DNA from: Ciborinia camelliae
Lineage: Eukaryota; Ascomycota; Leotiomycetes; Helotiales; Sclerotiniaceae
Assembly (NCBI GenBank): GCA_025890175.1
Contig: JANPYM010000014.1
Coordinates: 1,068,299 to 1,132,298 of the forward strand
DNA: 64,000 nt
Reading direction: 5' to 3'
Made by a program: the position numbers and the translations under genes. Positions within the stretch are counted from its first letter, which is position 1. Each line of letters begins with the position of its first letter. A model generated the notes under the pieces. That model had not been told where the DNA came from and did not search any database. It saw nothing but the letters and a program-made list of their open reading frames with translations. This document shows, one piece after another, positions 48,744 to 59,877 of the stretch.

Positions 48744-49102
48744 GACAGTGAGATTAGAGCTCGACGGGAGCTCTCACCGGATTGTATAGGAAAGGGTATT
48801 TATGGGATTGAAGGTGCTCAGTGTATGAGTCTATGATCACGGTATTGATAATTGCGCGTGAGCTCTTTTTTTTAGAACTGTGTTTCGCGTTGATGTCAGT
48901 TGAACTTTCTTTCCGAGTCTCGGAAAAACTGGGTTAATCCGAGGGTTTGCACCACGACATTGACACTCGTTGATCATCACTTTAGTTGTCTGTGGAAAAG
49001 CTATGCAATTTTTTTGGTCGGTCCCCTTTACACCTTCTAAACTATATTATGCTAAAAACACCCGATTGAGAAATTGATAATGTGCAGTCACCCCAGGGAC
49101 TT
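48744..49102. other. Intergenic region before the pseudogene
   Basis: 359 bp with the NUC1 promoter side and the 3' end of the broken gene. Nothing else is visible. Confidence 0.5.
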
Positions 49103-50446
49103 TTACAAGTCGTGCTTTCGTGTATACAATTTAGGTCTCAAACCAAGATGGCTTGCTCCACCAGATCCATCTATTCCGAGCATTATTGGATCATCCATCC
49201 GGATTTGGACTTTGGGATCAGCTTCAACACCGACGTTAAGACCTTTCAAATTTGCCGATTTCTCCTCGTATTCTTCAGACATTTTCTCGAACGGAGGACG
49301 AGATCTACAATCAGTTAGCGGGAGATTCTTGGTAGTTGGAAATTCATGTAAAGAGCAAAAGATGGAGTCTACTCACATGCCTAACCCAGGAACCTCAATA
49401 TCTCCTTGAGGATGTTTCAAAACGAAGGAAAATATACGGTGTTGGGTGTCGTCAACTCCCGTTATCCCCTTGAAATAATCTTCTGCGACTAGGGAAGCTG
49501 AAAGAATGGCTGCAGGTCTGGCGAATTCGAATACTAGTGGATAAAGTTCAACGCCTGACGTATCCAAGTCGACGAATAATGTAGAGTTATCAATCTGGAC
49601 CATCCCATTTGATGACCAGGTGTGCAATCGAGAACTGTCATGCCATGCATGTAGGCGACCTTGGTGTCTATCTCGGAGTATTGAGGATCTTGAAGATAGA
49701 TGGGAAGTCTTTTTTACGTCATGGGCGTTCTCCCATATTTGTTTGATCTTCAGCAATGCTGCGTGTTGGACCTGAACTCTAATCGATGGCTGGTATCCAG
49801 GCTTGACCCTGGCTAAGCCACCCCCTTCAGAGGCAACAATCTTGTCGAACTTGTTGCTGCTGCACGATTCGGTCATGAGCTCCTCAAGACGAACTTTAAG
49901 GTCACTTTTATCGAATCTGGCGATAATTTCCTCAAATGCAGCCTCAAGCTTCTTGGTGCAGTTTGGAACGATGATATTTTTTTATTTGCATCCAAGATAA
50001 GTTTGCCCCGGCATCTCTCTGGTAAAGCGTGCCGTAGTGTTTGTCGGCAGCCTCTTGCATACTGCGAATAAAAGTAGTGACAGTATCGGAAGGGAATCGA
50101 CTGTTAAGTTCCCTACATGCCAAAGAATCTAATAGATAGTTAAAACATACTCGGTTGGCATTCTCAAAGGTCGATCGGCTCCCTGCTTTCCTAAATCTCC
50201 CTTTCTTTCAGCTTCCTCTTGACATAACCGCAACTCGTCTTTCGCATCAACGGTTAGAACATAGGATAGTGGGGTAACTTCGTAATAGAAATTGGCCCTT
50301 CTGACCATCTACTTATCTCTATCTTTCCTTGACATCGACTCAAGTGTTTCATAATCGAGTGGTGTAGTTATCAACTCCAGATCTTTGTCAGGGTTTGGAA
50401 AATGAAGACCCTCTTCGTTTGGATGCTGTTCAGGCTTAGCAGACAT
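49103..50446 (-). pseudogene. Decayed gene of unknown function (nonsense codon plus frameshift)
   Basis: Coding-like sequence runs from ATG at 50446 to TAA at 49103. The apparent exons are 50446-50151, 50112-49377 and 49304-49103. Two lesions break it. An in-frame TAG lies at 50311-50309, between ...SRKDRDK and MVRRANFYYEV. A run of seven A (49977-49983 on the plus strand as T) puts ...GANLSWMQIK out of frame with NIIVPNCTKKLEAAFEE by one base. Coding character continues on both sides of each lesion, so neither is a natural end, and a 12-nt intron at the TAG is too short. Removing the effect of both, the product would be about 410 residues, without recognised domains; later parts include IARFDKSDLKVRLEEL and STLFVDLDTSGVELYP. 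The first inferred intron (38 nt) is also doubtful. It neighbours transposon debris, which fits decay; sequencing error is the alternative. Confidence 0.7.
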
Positions 50447-50589
50447 AATGAGGAATGTTTGGAGTTGAGTAGAATAATGGTGGTGATCGAGGCAAGGGTC
50501 AAGAGGCGAGTATCTTTCGATATGTGAGGTTTAGTCGACAAATAGCGGTCAAATGTGCGAGTTGTAGTTGATTATTGAGGGTATATCGT

Positions 50590-50830
50590 ATGGTATGGAG
50601 TCGAACGATAGGATAAGGGTGTGTTATGAGAGATGAAGTCGAGTGATGGAGGTAGGCTGTATGATAAGGTGTTGAGTAAAGGTGTTTGAAGTATGTAGGG
50701 TATGTGAGTCTAAATTGTTGAACGATGAATGTAGGTAGGTTGTGTGATATGGAGTCGAATAAAAATGGTTTATTTATGTAGGATATGCGAGTTTAGGTTG
50801 TTGAATGATGAAGGTAGAATGTATGGTTTG
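50590..50830. repeat. Degenerate tandem repeat, about 80-bp period
   Basis: ATGTAGGGTATGTGAGTCTA...GTTGAACGATGAA (about 50695-50735) recurs as ATGTAGGATATGCGAGTTTA...GTTGAATGATGAA (about 50775-50812), and ATGGAGTCGAA recurs at about 50595 and 50750. Differences are mostly transitions. Confidence 0.6.
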
Positions 50831-50879
50831 GATTTTGATAGATTTTGATGGAGAAGGAAAAAAGAGACCTCTGGGGAAA

Positions 50880-51960
50880 ACCGGTCCTACTTGTGCGCTT
50901 TTGGGGCCAGGTTGCGACCCTCAAAAGTGCTCGTTTTGGACACTTTCCAGTCACTGGAATGTTATCCTTTTACATTCGCATTATCAGGGCCTGTCATGCC
51001 TAGGCCCCTGCCTAGTGAATGCCATGTATCTTGTCACGTGATCACTCTCTATATTAGATGATAATCTCTTCAAGGGGAGCCTTTCCTCTTTAGCATAGTT
51101 CTTTTATCAGATTGCACATCTACGTTTCTAGGATCCGTATGATTCGAAGTGACGCGTATGACAGGACCCTCAAAAATGTTATTTTTGGACATTTTCCAGT
51201 CACCATCATGGTATTGATTACCACCTGGGCAAGCTCAAGCTGCTGAAATGGCATTACTTTACATTCGCTTCACCAGGAGTGTACGTTTCTCTCGGCCGAG
51301 TCTCAACTTGATGAAGGGAGCTGGGTACACGTGCTTACGCGACTGAACTAATCGGAAGAAAAATCTTGAGATGCAAAGACTACGCGGATTGAATACTAGA
51401 CGCAACTATTCGGATCCGAATCTTGGGATGAGAAGACGGATGTTTGGATGTAATTTGAATAATTGAGGACTATCCTTTCAAAGATTATGCTGAGAAATTA
51501 CTAATTTCTCGAGTTAGCTGGGACATTAGATCGTTTTCGTCTTGGAATACTGGATAGGTTTATTCAGATGCTTGAATTTGGGTACAACATTTAATACCTT
51601 TTCATCTGATATATATTTAGAGCCTTCATCTGATTGAGATTGATAGGTAAGGCAATGGGCATCCTCCCATGATTGAATGGAAAGTCTTTAATTTTCGAAT
51701 GCTTGGCTAGCCTTCAATCTCTGTGGACTTCGGTCCAATCTGTCCGTTCCCGACTGAAGTTGTTGTCTTTGTTCGAGTTGGACTCTTAGAATACTCGTCT
51801 AATTCATCTCAAATGTGCATAACTGTCATGCACGTCACCTAGGGCATATGGGAATAGCTTCAGGATCTGTAATCTGATAAAAGAACTATGCTGAAGAGGA
51901 AAGGACCTCTTCTAGATCACTACCTTATATAAGGGTGCTAGCCGTACTAGTACAGCTAGG
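50880..51960. mobile_element. Transposon remnant with long imperfect inverted repeat
   Basis: 51080-51116 and 51868-51904 are near-perfect inverted copies of 37 bp (two mismatches), and weaker similarity extends each arm inward to about 87 bp (to about 51167 and from about 51818). A direct repeat also lies across the left arm: GACCCTCAAAA...TTTTGGACA...TTTCCAGTCAC at about 50916-50958 and again at 51170-51211, with G-to-A and C-to-T type changes. Sequence 51047-51162 is related to the AT-rich fragment at 4870-4981. No transposase frame is seen, so this is a non-autonomous or decayed element. Confidence 0.65.
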
Positions 51961-53736
51961 TAGCTCGTATGTCATTCACTATAGGCAGGGCCTATGCATG
52001 ACAATAACCAACTCAATGAATGAATGGTCACCCCCTTGGAACAGTGGACGATTTGCCAATGATGAATGAATGTAGATGGAATATTGAAGCACGCACCATT
52101 CTTCGGATTAGATTTAGATATCGAAGCATCAATTTTCAGATTAGATTTAAATACTGAAATATTAATTTTCAAAATAGATTCAGTTACTGAAGCACTACTC
52201 TCCACATTGGATTTAGACATCCAAATTATATGAGATGAAGAACTATCATCCTGAAAAATGAACTGCAATAGGTAGGGTATTGAAGGTAACTAACTACCAT
52301 CATATAAACTTAACTTTGCAATCCGATACTACAGATGAAAGATATCCATATTGTAGGTAGATTAGAACACTTCAAAGGGGGTCCTCGTCTAATATCAACT
52401 TTAACCCTTTGAAATAAGGTTATCGTCCGAACGAAAAGAGAAGTAAAGAGTGGAAATCACGGGCAGGTGAACTTTCTCACAAATGTGACTCTGATTTTCT
52501 ATAACTTGTAGAGATGATTAAGTTTTACCTGAACAATCAGCTATAGATGTCTAAGTCTTACTAGGACAATCAAAGGATCCTCACACAAGCACAAACACAT
52601 CAAGTGAAAGTATATGAAGTTCATTATAACCAATCCGAATCAAGTTGTTGCATGAATGACCTCGGGGAATAATCATCAAGTCACGAGAGGAGACAATTAG
52701 TCAAAGGTGGATCTCACTTCTGACTAACAAAGGCGGCTCGGGCGGATATCTCCCCTACTGCGCGGGCTAAGATTTTATTGACAAGGCTTGCATTTGAAGA
52801 ACCTTGATGGTTACCTAGACCTAGTAATGTACTGTAGGAAAAGGCTTGTTCATCCCAAATGACGAATGAGAATTGAAGAAATTCTTTTGGCTTACGCTTT
52901 TACTCATCTCCTACTTGTACGACCAGCCAGAAAAATGGAAAAAATGGAAAAATGGATAAATGGATGGAGAGGGGAGGTTCAAGGTCTATCCTTTCTCCCT
53001 CGGTAGGTGGGAGGTCGAGTTGTTGATAAGATACAATTTGTATTATAATCATCGTATTTCAATTTTCATTATTATAGTTATATTGTATATTATTTATTAG
53101 GTATTATTATCATCATTGTATGACCTACCTACCTACCTAGACCTCTTATTACCTATTTATATCATTTATATTATTGATAAATCATTTTTGCTATTGTTTT
53201 TGATACTGCGAAAACCCCGGTGAAGATTGTCTCGTCATCATTCAGATGCTTTTGCTTTTTCCTTCTGCCTTCCTTAAATAATTCACCAAAATCACACCTC
53301 CCCAGATTGATTTATCCTTCTTTCCTCCTTCCGACCGACCAACTGTTGGAACTGAAGACTGCTTACCTACAGCATCTACCTATCTACCTCCCTACCAAAC
53401 CTACCTTCCTACCAAACCTACCAAACCTACCTATACTTCCGAGTCCTTCCATCTATTCAGCAGCTGCGACCATCCCATCTACATTTATCTATACAATACC
53501 TACCTACTCTTCCTTCTATAAACTGTTATAATCTGCCATAAAGTGGAATAACTTCCACAGTCCAGTCCAGTCTAGTCCAGTCCATTTCAGTCCTTTTCAA
53601 CCTTGCTCAATCATTTGCAGCCTTGTATCGACTTTGTATCTAATACAACCACATCTTGTATATCAACCCCACAGTCACAACATTCGAAGAAGAAGCGGAA
53701 CATATCTTTATAGCTGGTAACGGTAACGCTACCAGT
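51961..53736. other. Intergenic region between transposon remnant and ZRT3
   Basis: The 1.8-kb gap holds a small coding-like repeat (listed separately), then ordinary sequence. A TAATTATT-rich stretch lies near 53030-53110 and CTACCTACCTAC runs near 53123-53140 and 53380-53430. A long pyrimidine-rich leader precedes the ZIP gene, with CCAGTC repeats at 53557-53585. A 103-codon frame at 53220-53531 is low-complexity Pro/Ser/Leu and is not supported. Confidence 0.5.
52089..52220 (-). repeat. Four tandem 33-bp units encoding an 11-residue repeat
   Basis: On the minus strand the units read MSKSNVESSAS, VTESILKINIS, VFKSNLKIDAS and ISKSNPKNGAC. The 33-nt period keeps frame and the residue pattern (xxKSNxKxxAS) is held across units while the DNA has drifted. 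The frame extends to 51972 but has no upstream ATG except the one that begins unit 1. It may be a fragment of a repeat protein or a chance minisatellite. Confidence 0.55.
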
Positions 53737-55302
53737 ATGGAGGCAGAGTCATTGGATAATGATATGCGGGGATGGATTATGAGTATGGTCAGTGGAGTGG
53801 GTAAGTAATTTACAACACTTGAAGAGCCACAAGCACAAATGTTTAGCCATCTCTAACAAACCGTTTGCCCTTTAGCATGTGTTATTGGTAGCTGCATAAT
53901 CTGCATCGACCTATTCATTAGATATATTCCCAGCAAGAAGAATTTCAGGATACAGGATAACAATGCTTTCCTAGCTGCATCTTTGAGCTTGAGTTTTGGT
54001 GTAATGGTAAGTCATGCTCTTGGGAACTCTCAGGGTGTACAATCATTTTCTAATTTAAACTGCTTCTTTTAGATATTCTCCTCATTATATAGTATGCTCC
54101 CATCATCAAAAAAATACCTTATTGAGGGTGGTTATACAGCACAACAAGCTGCATGGGTTCTTTTGGGCTGTTTCGCCTTGGGATTTATTGGTATACAAAT
54201 TGTTTCAAGGTTCATGCACCAACTTATCCCGTCTCATGTCTCACCATGCGATCATTCCCATGATCCTGATGTTACACACCAGAGTCACATTCACCATCAC
54301 TTCGATGGCCATGATGACCACCCCGAGAACAGCCGTCCACATTCAAAATCCAGCTCTCATGTGCCGTTTAATCCATTCAATCCGTTTCATGAAACAAACA
54401 GTACGGCTACCGAATCTACACCACTCTTACTGAATTCCGGAGAAAATGGAAGATCCATATCCAAAAGCCGCCGCCTATCCGAAACTGATAGCCGGCGACC
54501 ATCACTACTACAAGTTCAAGACAGAGTTATGTCTTTTGTAAAAGATAGGAAGGCCAATTGTGACGAGGGTGGACCATGTTTTGGGTTTTCCGAACTTTGT
54601 GGCCGAGAATGCTTAAGAACCCCAATGAATTCAAGGCCTACCTACTTGGTTCGAACCCCAACAGGTACCTTGTCAACTAGGTCTCATGCTTTCACACTAC
54701 CAGAAGAGAATGAAGACACTCCGGATAATTCAACAAGATCTAATAAGGCACCTTCTGAGACAGAAATGGCTAGCAATATTGACTCTGATGTTGAAGCTCA
54801 ACAACACCATCACCATGTTCCCGAAAATGCATTTATGGACATTGGTCTTCAAACAAGCATAGCCATTGGATTGCATAAATTACCCGAGGGATTCATTACA
54901 TTTGCTACCAATCATGCAAACCCTGAACTTGGAGTTTCTGTATTCCTAGCTCTACTCGTTCACAACATCACCGAAGGATTTGCAATGGCTCTGCCGTTAT
55001 ATCTAGCGCTGGGCAGTCGTCCTCGAGCGATCTTCTGGAGTTCCCTCTTTGGCGGCGTTTCACAGCCAGCAGGAGCCGCAATCGCAGCTGCATGGTTTTC
55101 AATTGCTGGACGAGAAGGTCATGCGCCTAATATCGTGGTTTATGGATGTATGTTTGGTATCACTGGAGGTATTATGGCAAGTGTCGCATTGCATCTTTTT
55201 TCGGAGTGTTTAGCCTTGAATCATGATAGGAATATGTGCATCTGCTTTGCATTTTTTGGTATGGCGTTAATGGGCATGAGCAATGCTCTTACCTCGGAAT
55301 GA
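53737..55302 (+). CDS. ZRT3: ZIP-family zinc transporter, ZRT3-like (vacuolar/ER type)
   Basis: Exons are 53737-53800, 53876-54006 and 54073-55302, with introns of 75 and 66 nt; the product is 474 residues. Three hydrophobic spans occupy about residues 20-110, then a long hydrophilic loop (about 115-305). The loop is His/Asp-rich (HSHDPDVTHQSHIHHHFDGHDDH and a later HHHH), as in ZIP metal-sensing loops. The metal site motifs follow in the transmembrane core: HKLPEG at about 333 and HNITEG at about 362. Zrt3 releases Zn2+ from the yeast vacuole into the cytosol; other ZIP subfamilies also have these motifs, so the organelle is inferred. The start codon lies in a MEAESLDNDMRGW context in a short first exon. 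Confidence 0.9.
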
Positions 55303-56773
55303 GAGAATGGGGAAATGAGGAAATTAAAGATGGTACGCATTATGAATAGACGACTTGGAGTTTTTATAGGATATTAACATACCATGGGATGGGATCGTTT
55401 TGGGTGGATTTTTGGTGTGCGCTTTTGAACTTTAGGATCCTGATTTTCATAGCGCTTGAAGGAGGTAACTTGCACGCCTCGATGTATTTCTATCACAAAC
55501 CCTCACGGTTAAGATTGGTCCGCGACGTTTGGAAATAAGCTTGGGGTTGAATTGTGTTCGCGACGTTGGAAAATAAGCTTAGGCTTGGTTAGTTGGTTAG
55601 AATAAATATACTATACCACAACCGCCACTGTGTTGCAGCGAAGTTGGAACTTGATCCCCATATTCTTTTTGATATTTTTTTTCTGGCTGATGCTGTGTCA
55701 CAAGATTTGGTGAGGAGAGGAGAGGAGAGCCATTTCGGATTTTCAACACAAGAGCGAGAGCGGTGCGTCCTCATAGATCCTGATCCTCCCTCGTTTACTA
55801 GCTAGCTAGGTAGCTAGGTATGTATGTAGATTGATGGATGGTTGATTGATGATTGATTGATTGATTGACTTGCCTTTGATTCATCGCGGCGTGGGTCAAA
55901 CTTCCTTCCAAGTAATGCGGTTCCTAATACCTAGTATAGTAAAAGTACCTACCTAGGTACCTAGGCGTTTGAGACTCACACTAAAAACTACGTCTATAAG
56001 GTATGTAAATACCTATCTAGGTAGATAGGTACTTAGGTAGGTACTCTCTACCGGCTAGGTAACGCGCCCACCCTCATTCACTCACTCACTCACCGGTAAT
56101 TTCATCACTCATGATCGGATGATCCGATTCCAATACATACTAGGTACATTTTAATCTTTGCTTACTATAGCCAGCTAGGCTAGCTCTTGACATATTGATA
56201 TGCAGTACCGGTGCAAGCTAGTTAGATTTCAATCATTTCAATCATTTCAATCCCCTAATCATCTCGCTTAGACTAGTTAGTATCTACTATACATATACAA
56301 TATACAAAATCTATCTTTCTTGAAGAAGAAGTTATTCGTTTCATTTCACGGGGCAATAAAAATGCCTCGTATGAATATCATTACAAGAAGAAAAGGAGGA
56401 GGGCTGTTAATTACGATTTACCTTTCCTTTCTCTTGGAATTTCGTAGGGGTTTAGGTATTGGATTTTCTGTCGTTCCTTGGTATACGTACTAACTACACT
56501 CAGGATCCCTTCTTCCTTCTTCCCTCTTTCCTCGGTCCTCATTTCCTCAATCTTTTCTCATTCCCGTTCATACATAATAGAAAAATGTTAAAAAAAACAA
56601 ACTCATTTCCTTTTCGATACGGGCCTTGGCTTGGGTTCTTTTCGCATTTCTTCATTCCTCTACTTTCTTTCCTATCTCATGTCCATTTCACGCTCGTTAC
56701 TTGGACTTGAATACTCAAATCTAATCAGATTTGAACACCCAAGCAAGCACTGCCCCTACTACATCCTCATCAC
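55303..56773. other. Convergent intergenic region with TAGG and TTGA repeats
   Basis: 1.5 kb between ZRT3 and the lectin gene. GATTGATTGATTGATTGA-type repeats lie at about 55838-55870, CTAGGTAGGTACTTAG-type runs at about 55940-56060 and ATTTCAATC repeats near 56228-56250. Two AGCTTGGG/AGCTTAGG segments near 55538 and 55578, each after GCGACGTT, form a small direct repeat. No gene is supported; the 83-codon frame at 56459-56710 is Phe/Leu-rich and unlikely. Confidence 0.5.
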
Positions 56774-58023
56774 CTAGAATCGATGACTCCTCCTCTGCTG
56801 AGTCCTCCAAGCTGTATATCCGACATAGCCACCACCAAGCACCGCGACTCCCGCAAAACACTTAACGAAGAACCAGGTCCAGCTTCCCTCGGGCTGCTGC
56901 TTTTTGCCCAAAACTCCCGGACCTTTTGCAGATCTACTTGGGCCATTCCCGGAATTTGCTGTTCCCTCTTTGTCTTTGTTCTTGTGTGTGTTGGTATCGT
57001 AGAGATTGTTTGTGTTGACGCTGATGATATCGTGGTTGTCACTCAATTCACCCGTTTCGGCGGAAAATCCTAGATATGCTACGGAGGGGATGGTGGGTGG
57101 TTCGAAGGTTTCAAAGCAGAGTTCCCATTGGTCTTCCTTCTTGTATTGAAGTTCGAGTTTGAGGGATTTGTCTTGGAAGTAGGTGAGTTTGGCTTTGGTT
57201 GGTACATTTGCGTTGCGGAGACCTCGCGCGGAACAGCCCATTAACTCTTGATCTTTGCCATCGTTGCCTTTATCGTAGTGGGTGTTTCCATCGCCGACCA
57301 TTGCCATTACGTAGGGGAATACGGTGCCAGGACGGTTGTTCTTGTAGGTGTCGAAGAAGATACCGAGACCGTCGAATTTGTCGACGGAGCCAAAGACGTC
57401 GCCTTCCATACCACGTTGTTTGGTGAGCCACATGGCAAAACCGTCACCATGGAGGTTACCCTGGCCATGAATCTTGAATTCGACTTCGATCTGCAGAAAG
57501 GTTGCGGTCAGATTGAATTGAGAAGCAGGTAAGTGGGTTTTGTTCATACCTCCCAGTTTGTGGCCGTTAATGGAACTCGTGAGAAGAGCCATCCTGAAGA
57601 GGATGGATGGTCATATGTCAGTCGTATGTATCTATAATTTCCATATTAGCCCATCGATCCCAACCAACCAAAATAAGAGTTCCGGCGCATTCATACTTGT
57701 CTGCTCTCACAATAGTATTTCCTCCAAAATCAAACCATCTACTCTGGACTTCCGAATCCAAATATGGCTATCCCAATTCCAAATCAGCAAAAGTTCCCCA
57801 AACCCATCTATTGCGTCTTCTATCCAATTACTGACCTGATTCAGCGAATGCGTTCGAAGCTACTCCAACAAGTCAGCCAAGTATTCTCTCAATACCAATC
57901 CAGCTGTAGAGTAAAACAAACCGGTATACTCCTAATCCCATCCTCACTCAATTTTGAAGAGTCTCCAGTTGCCATGACACATGATGCCAGCCATAATGCC
58001 GACAATGATTTTGGGAGCCACAT
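56774..58023 (-). CDS. L-type (legume-like) lectin, Emp47/VIP36 cargo receptor type
   Basis: Five exons: 58023-57922, 57859-57836, 57767-57697, 57631-57550 and 57490-56774, giving 331 residues. Exon 1 codes a signal peptide (MWLPKSLSALWLASCVMA); exon 2 is only 24 nt (LRTHSLNQ). Joined, they give RTHSLNQPYLDSEVQSRWFDF, DKYIRLTYDHP, SGWLFSRVPLTATNWEIEVEF and HGDGFAMWLTKQRG, the classic L-type lectin path. Ca2+ and mannose ligands sit in GIFFDTYKNN and the later DNHDIISVN. One transmembrane segment lies near the C-terminus (FFVKCFAGVAVLGGGYVGYTAW), then a short basic tail RTQQRRSHRF. Such lectins shuttle glycoproteins between ER and Golgi. Reading through intron 4 in the other frame also stays open, which could mislead gene prediction. 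Confidence 0.92.
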
Positions 58024-58782
58024 TATTCCGATCAGATCTGTCTCTATCCACAATATTCTTGAACCACTGTCTGTATGTACCTCACCGAGTCTCAATCAAT
58101 GCGACAACCCGACGATGGATGAAGCTGGGGAAGAAAAAAGAAGGGTAAGGTAAATAGACAAAATAAAGGTCCTCGGCGGAAAATAGAATAAGATGTTGGA
58201 GAAAGGAAACAATTAGGAGTATAACTTTATTAGGAGGCTGCTCGTCAGATATTGTTAACTGGCCTTAAGGTTTCCCGTCTGTGAACTGACAACCTAATTC
58301 GGCATCAAGGATTTCTAGATCGGGTTGAGATCCCTGTTGCGTTTCTCGTGCTCTTTTATACAACAGTGCTGTAGTGCTGTGGGTAGTGCTGTGGGTAGTG
58401 CTGTGGGTAGTGCTGTGGGTAGTGCTGTGGGTAGTGCTGTGGGTAGTGCTGTAGGCTGTAGTGCGGTACTACTATAGTGCTGCAGCGTTCGAGATGGGGC
58501 GCTTGCGACGCTGAAAATTAGCGCTGGAGTTACTTGTGGTGGGTATCTACAGCCCTGTAATTTTTGGGACCAGGGGAGCCTATAGGTACTTGCCTTAGGC
58601 CGAGGCGGCATGGATTTGACATCGTCATTTTCGAGGTCATTTGAAAAATTATGGTTTAGATGATAAATTTATACGTGTAGAAAGTAACAACGAAAATCAA
58701 CTACTTTTTTATATACATACAACTCGAGACCTGATTTCTTTGAAGCACCATCTTCCACGCACAACCCCATACAAACGCAATC
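58024..58782. other. Divergent region between lectin gene and TIM13
   Basis: 759 bp containing the minisatellite at 58371-58454. An open frame over the repeat on the minus strand (58315-58611) is a run of TALP units and is a repeat artefact. Confidence 0.55.
58371..58454. repeat. 12-bp minisatellite, seven units
   Basis: GTAGTGCTGTGG is repeated six times without change and a seventh time ending TAG instead of TGG. Perfect identity suggests recent expansion. Confidence 0.92.
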
Positions 58783-59186
58783 ATGGATAACTCCCTTGCC
58801 TCCTCCGACCCAAAAGCTGCCGTTATGAATCAAGTTCGTCAAGAAGCTGCTATGACCAATGCTAGACAATTAATCGAGGTAAATATCCCTCTCTCTTCTC
58901 CCCTATTCCTCTTTCCCCTCTTTATCCCCTTTTCCTCCTGCTTATTCCATCTTCCCGTACCACCACCCTTCGTTCCTCAAACTAACCCCCCTCTCAGAAA
59001 GTAAACGAACACTGCTTCGAGAAATGCGTGCCCAAACCCGGCACCTCACTCAGCAGCGGTGAAACAACCTGCTTCACACAATGTATGGAGAAATACATGC
59101 AAGCGTGGAATACCGTTTCTAAACAATATATTGCGAGGTTGCAGAGGGAGTCGATGAATGGCGGGGGTTCCGGGGGAATGTTCTAG
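58783..59186 (+). CDS. TIM13: Mitochondrial intermembrane-space chaperone Tim13
   Basis: Exons are 58783-58878 and 58998-59186, with a 119-nt pyrimidine-rich intron; the product is 94 residues. The twin CX3C signature is present at C38-x3-C42 (CFEKC) and C57-x3-C61 (CFTQC). The N-terminal helix VMNQVRQEAAMTNARQLIEKVNEHC and the C-terminal ARLQRESMNGG fit Tim13 rather than Tim8, 9 or 10. Tim8-Tim13 hexamers escort hydrophobic proteins such as Tim23 across the intermembrane space to the TIM22 complex. Import and oxidative folding depend on Mia40. Confidence 0.95.
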
Positions 59187-59877
59187 ACTGGGGGAGGGAT
59201 TTTGAGTGAGGGGTGAGGGAGAGGGAGGAGAAGGGGAAAGGTTATAGAGGGTGGGGGATATGTTATGGAATATTGATTCCCTGGAATGAGTAACGGAAAG
59301 GACTTACTTGATGATGGGGCGAGGAAAGAGGGGATGATATAAATACAAGGCATGGAAGTACGTTATGGAATGGTATCATGATGATGATGGGAGGAGTGTA
59401 TTATACTCTTGTACACTATGAACGGGCCACCGCGCCTCTAGGATTGGACCAAAAAGCAGAGCGTTAGAGATATCATCACTATTGTTGAAATTCAAAAAGT
59501 TATGACTTTGGAGGTTACAACTTGGATTTGGTGTCTCTCTTTCATATTCTGCAGCTGTATGGACTCGAGAACTGACCATGGCTATCTTCAAGTTTACTAT
59601 GGATGCGACATAATGAGCATGGAGAATATACCTCGAGCAGTTATAGATATACAATATACCTTGTTCATACGTAGATCCCATGATGCCATTGATATAGTCT
59701 GGGCTGAGATTCCGGGAGCACCCCTTTAATGGATCTTCCCTTAGTTGTGAGGCGTGTACACCTTCTGTAACCATAGTAGAAGTTCTCGGTGATTTCAACC
59801 AGATTTCCAGAGTAGCACCCGACTTCACTAGAATATCAGAGTGGATGCTGCTGTTAAGACGTATGCAACATTACTCC
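59187..59877. other. Convergent 3' intergenic region, TIM13/NSRP1-like
   Basis: 691 bp. G-rich sequence just after the TIM13 stop (59187-59260) is purine-biased. A minus-strand open frame of about 150 codons (59376-59828) starts at a non-ATG codon, has no recognised domain and lies between converging genes, so it is not called. Confidence 0.5.

Noticed and set aside
53220..53531. 103-codon frame upstream of ZRT3
   Set aside because: Pro/Ser/Leu/Tyr text produced by CCTA and pyrimidine-rich simple sequence in a probable 5' leader.
54650..54662. GGTTCGAACCCC resembling a tRNA B box
   Set aside because: Lies inside the ZRT3 coding exon with no A box or cloverleaf at the right distance.
58315..58611. 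98-codon frame with TALP repeats
   Set aside because: It is the translation of the 12-bp minisatellite and its flanks.
59376..59828. 150-codon frame between TIM13 and the NSRP1-like gene
   Set aside because: Begins at GTG, has no ATG until well inside, no domain, and lies in a 3'-to-3' gap.
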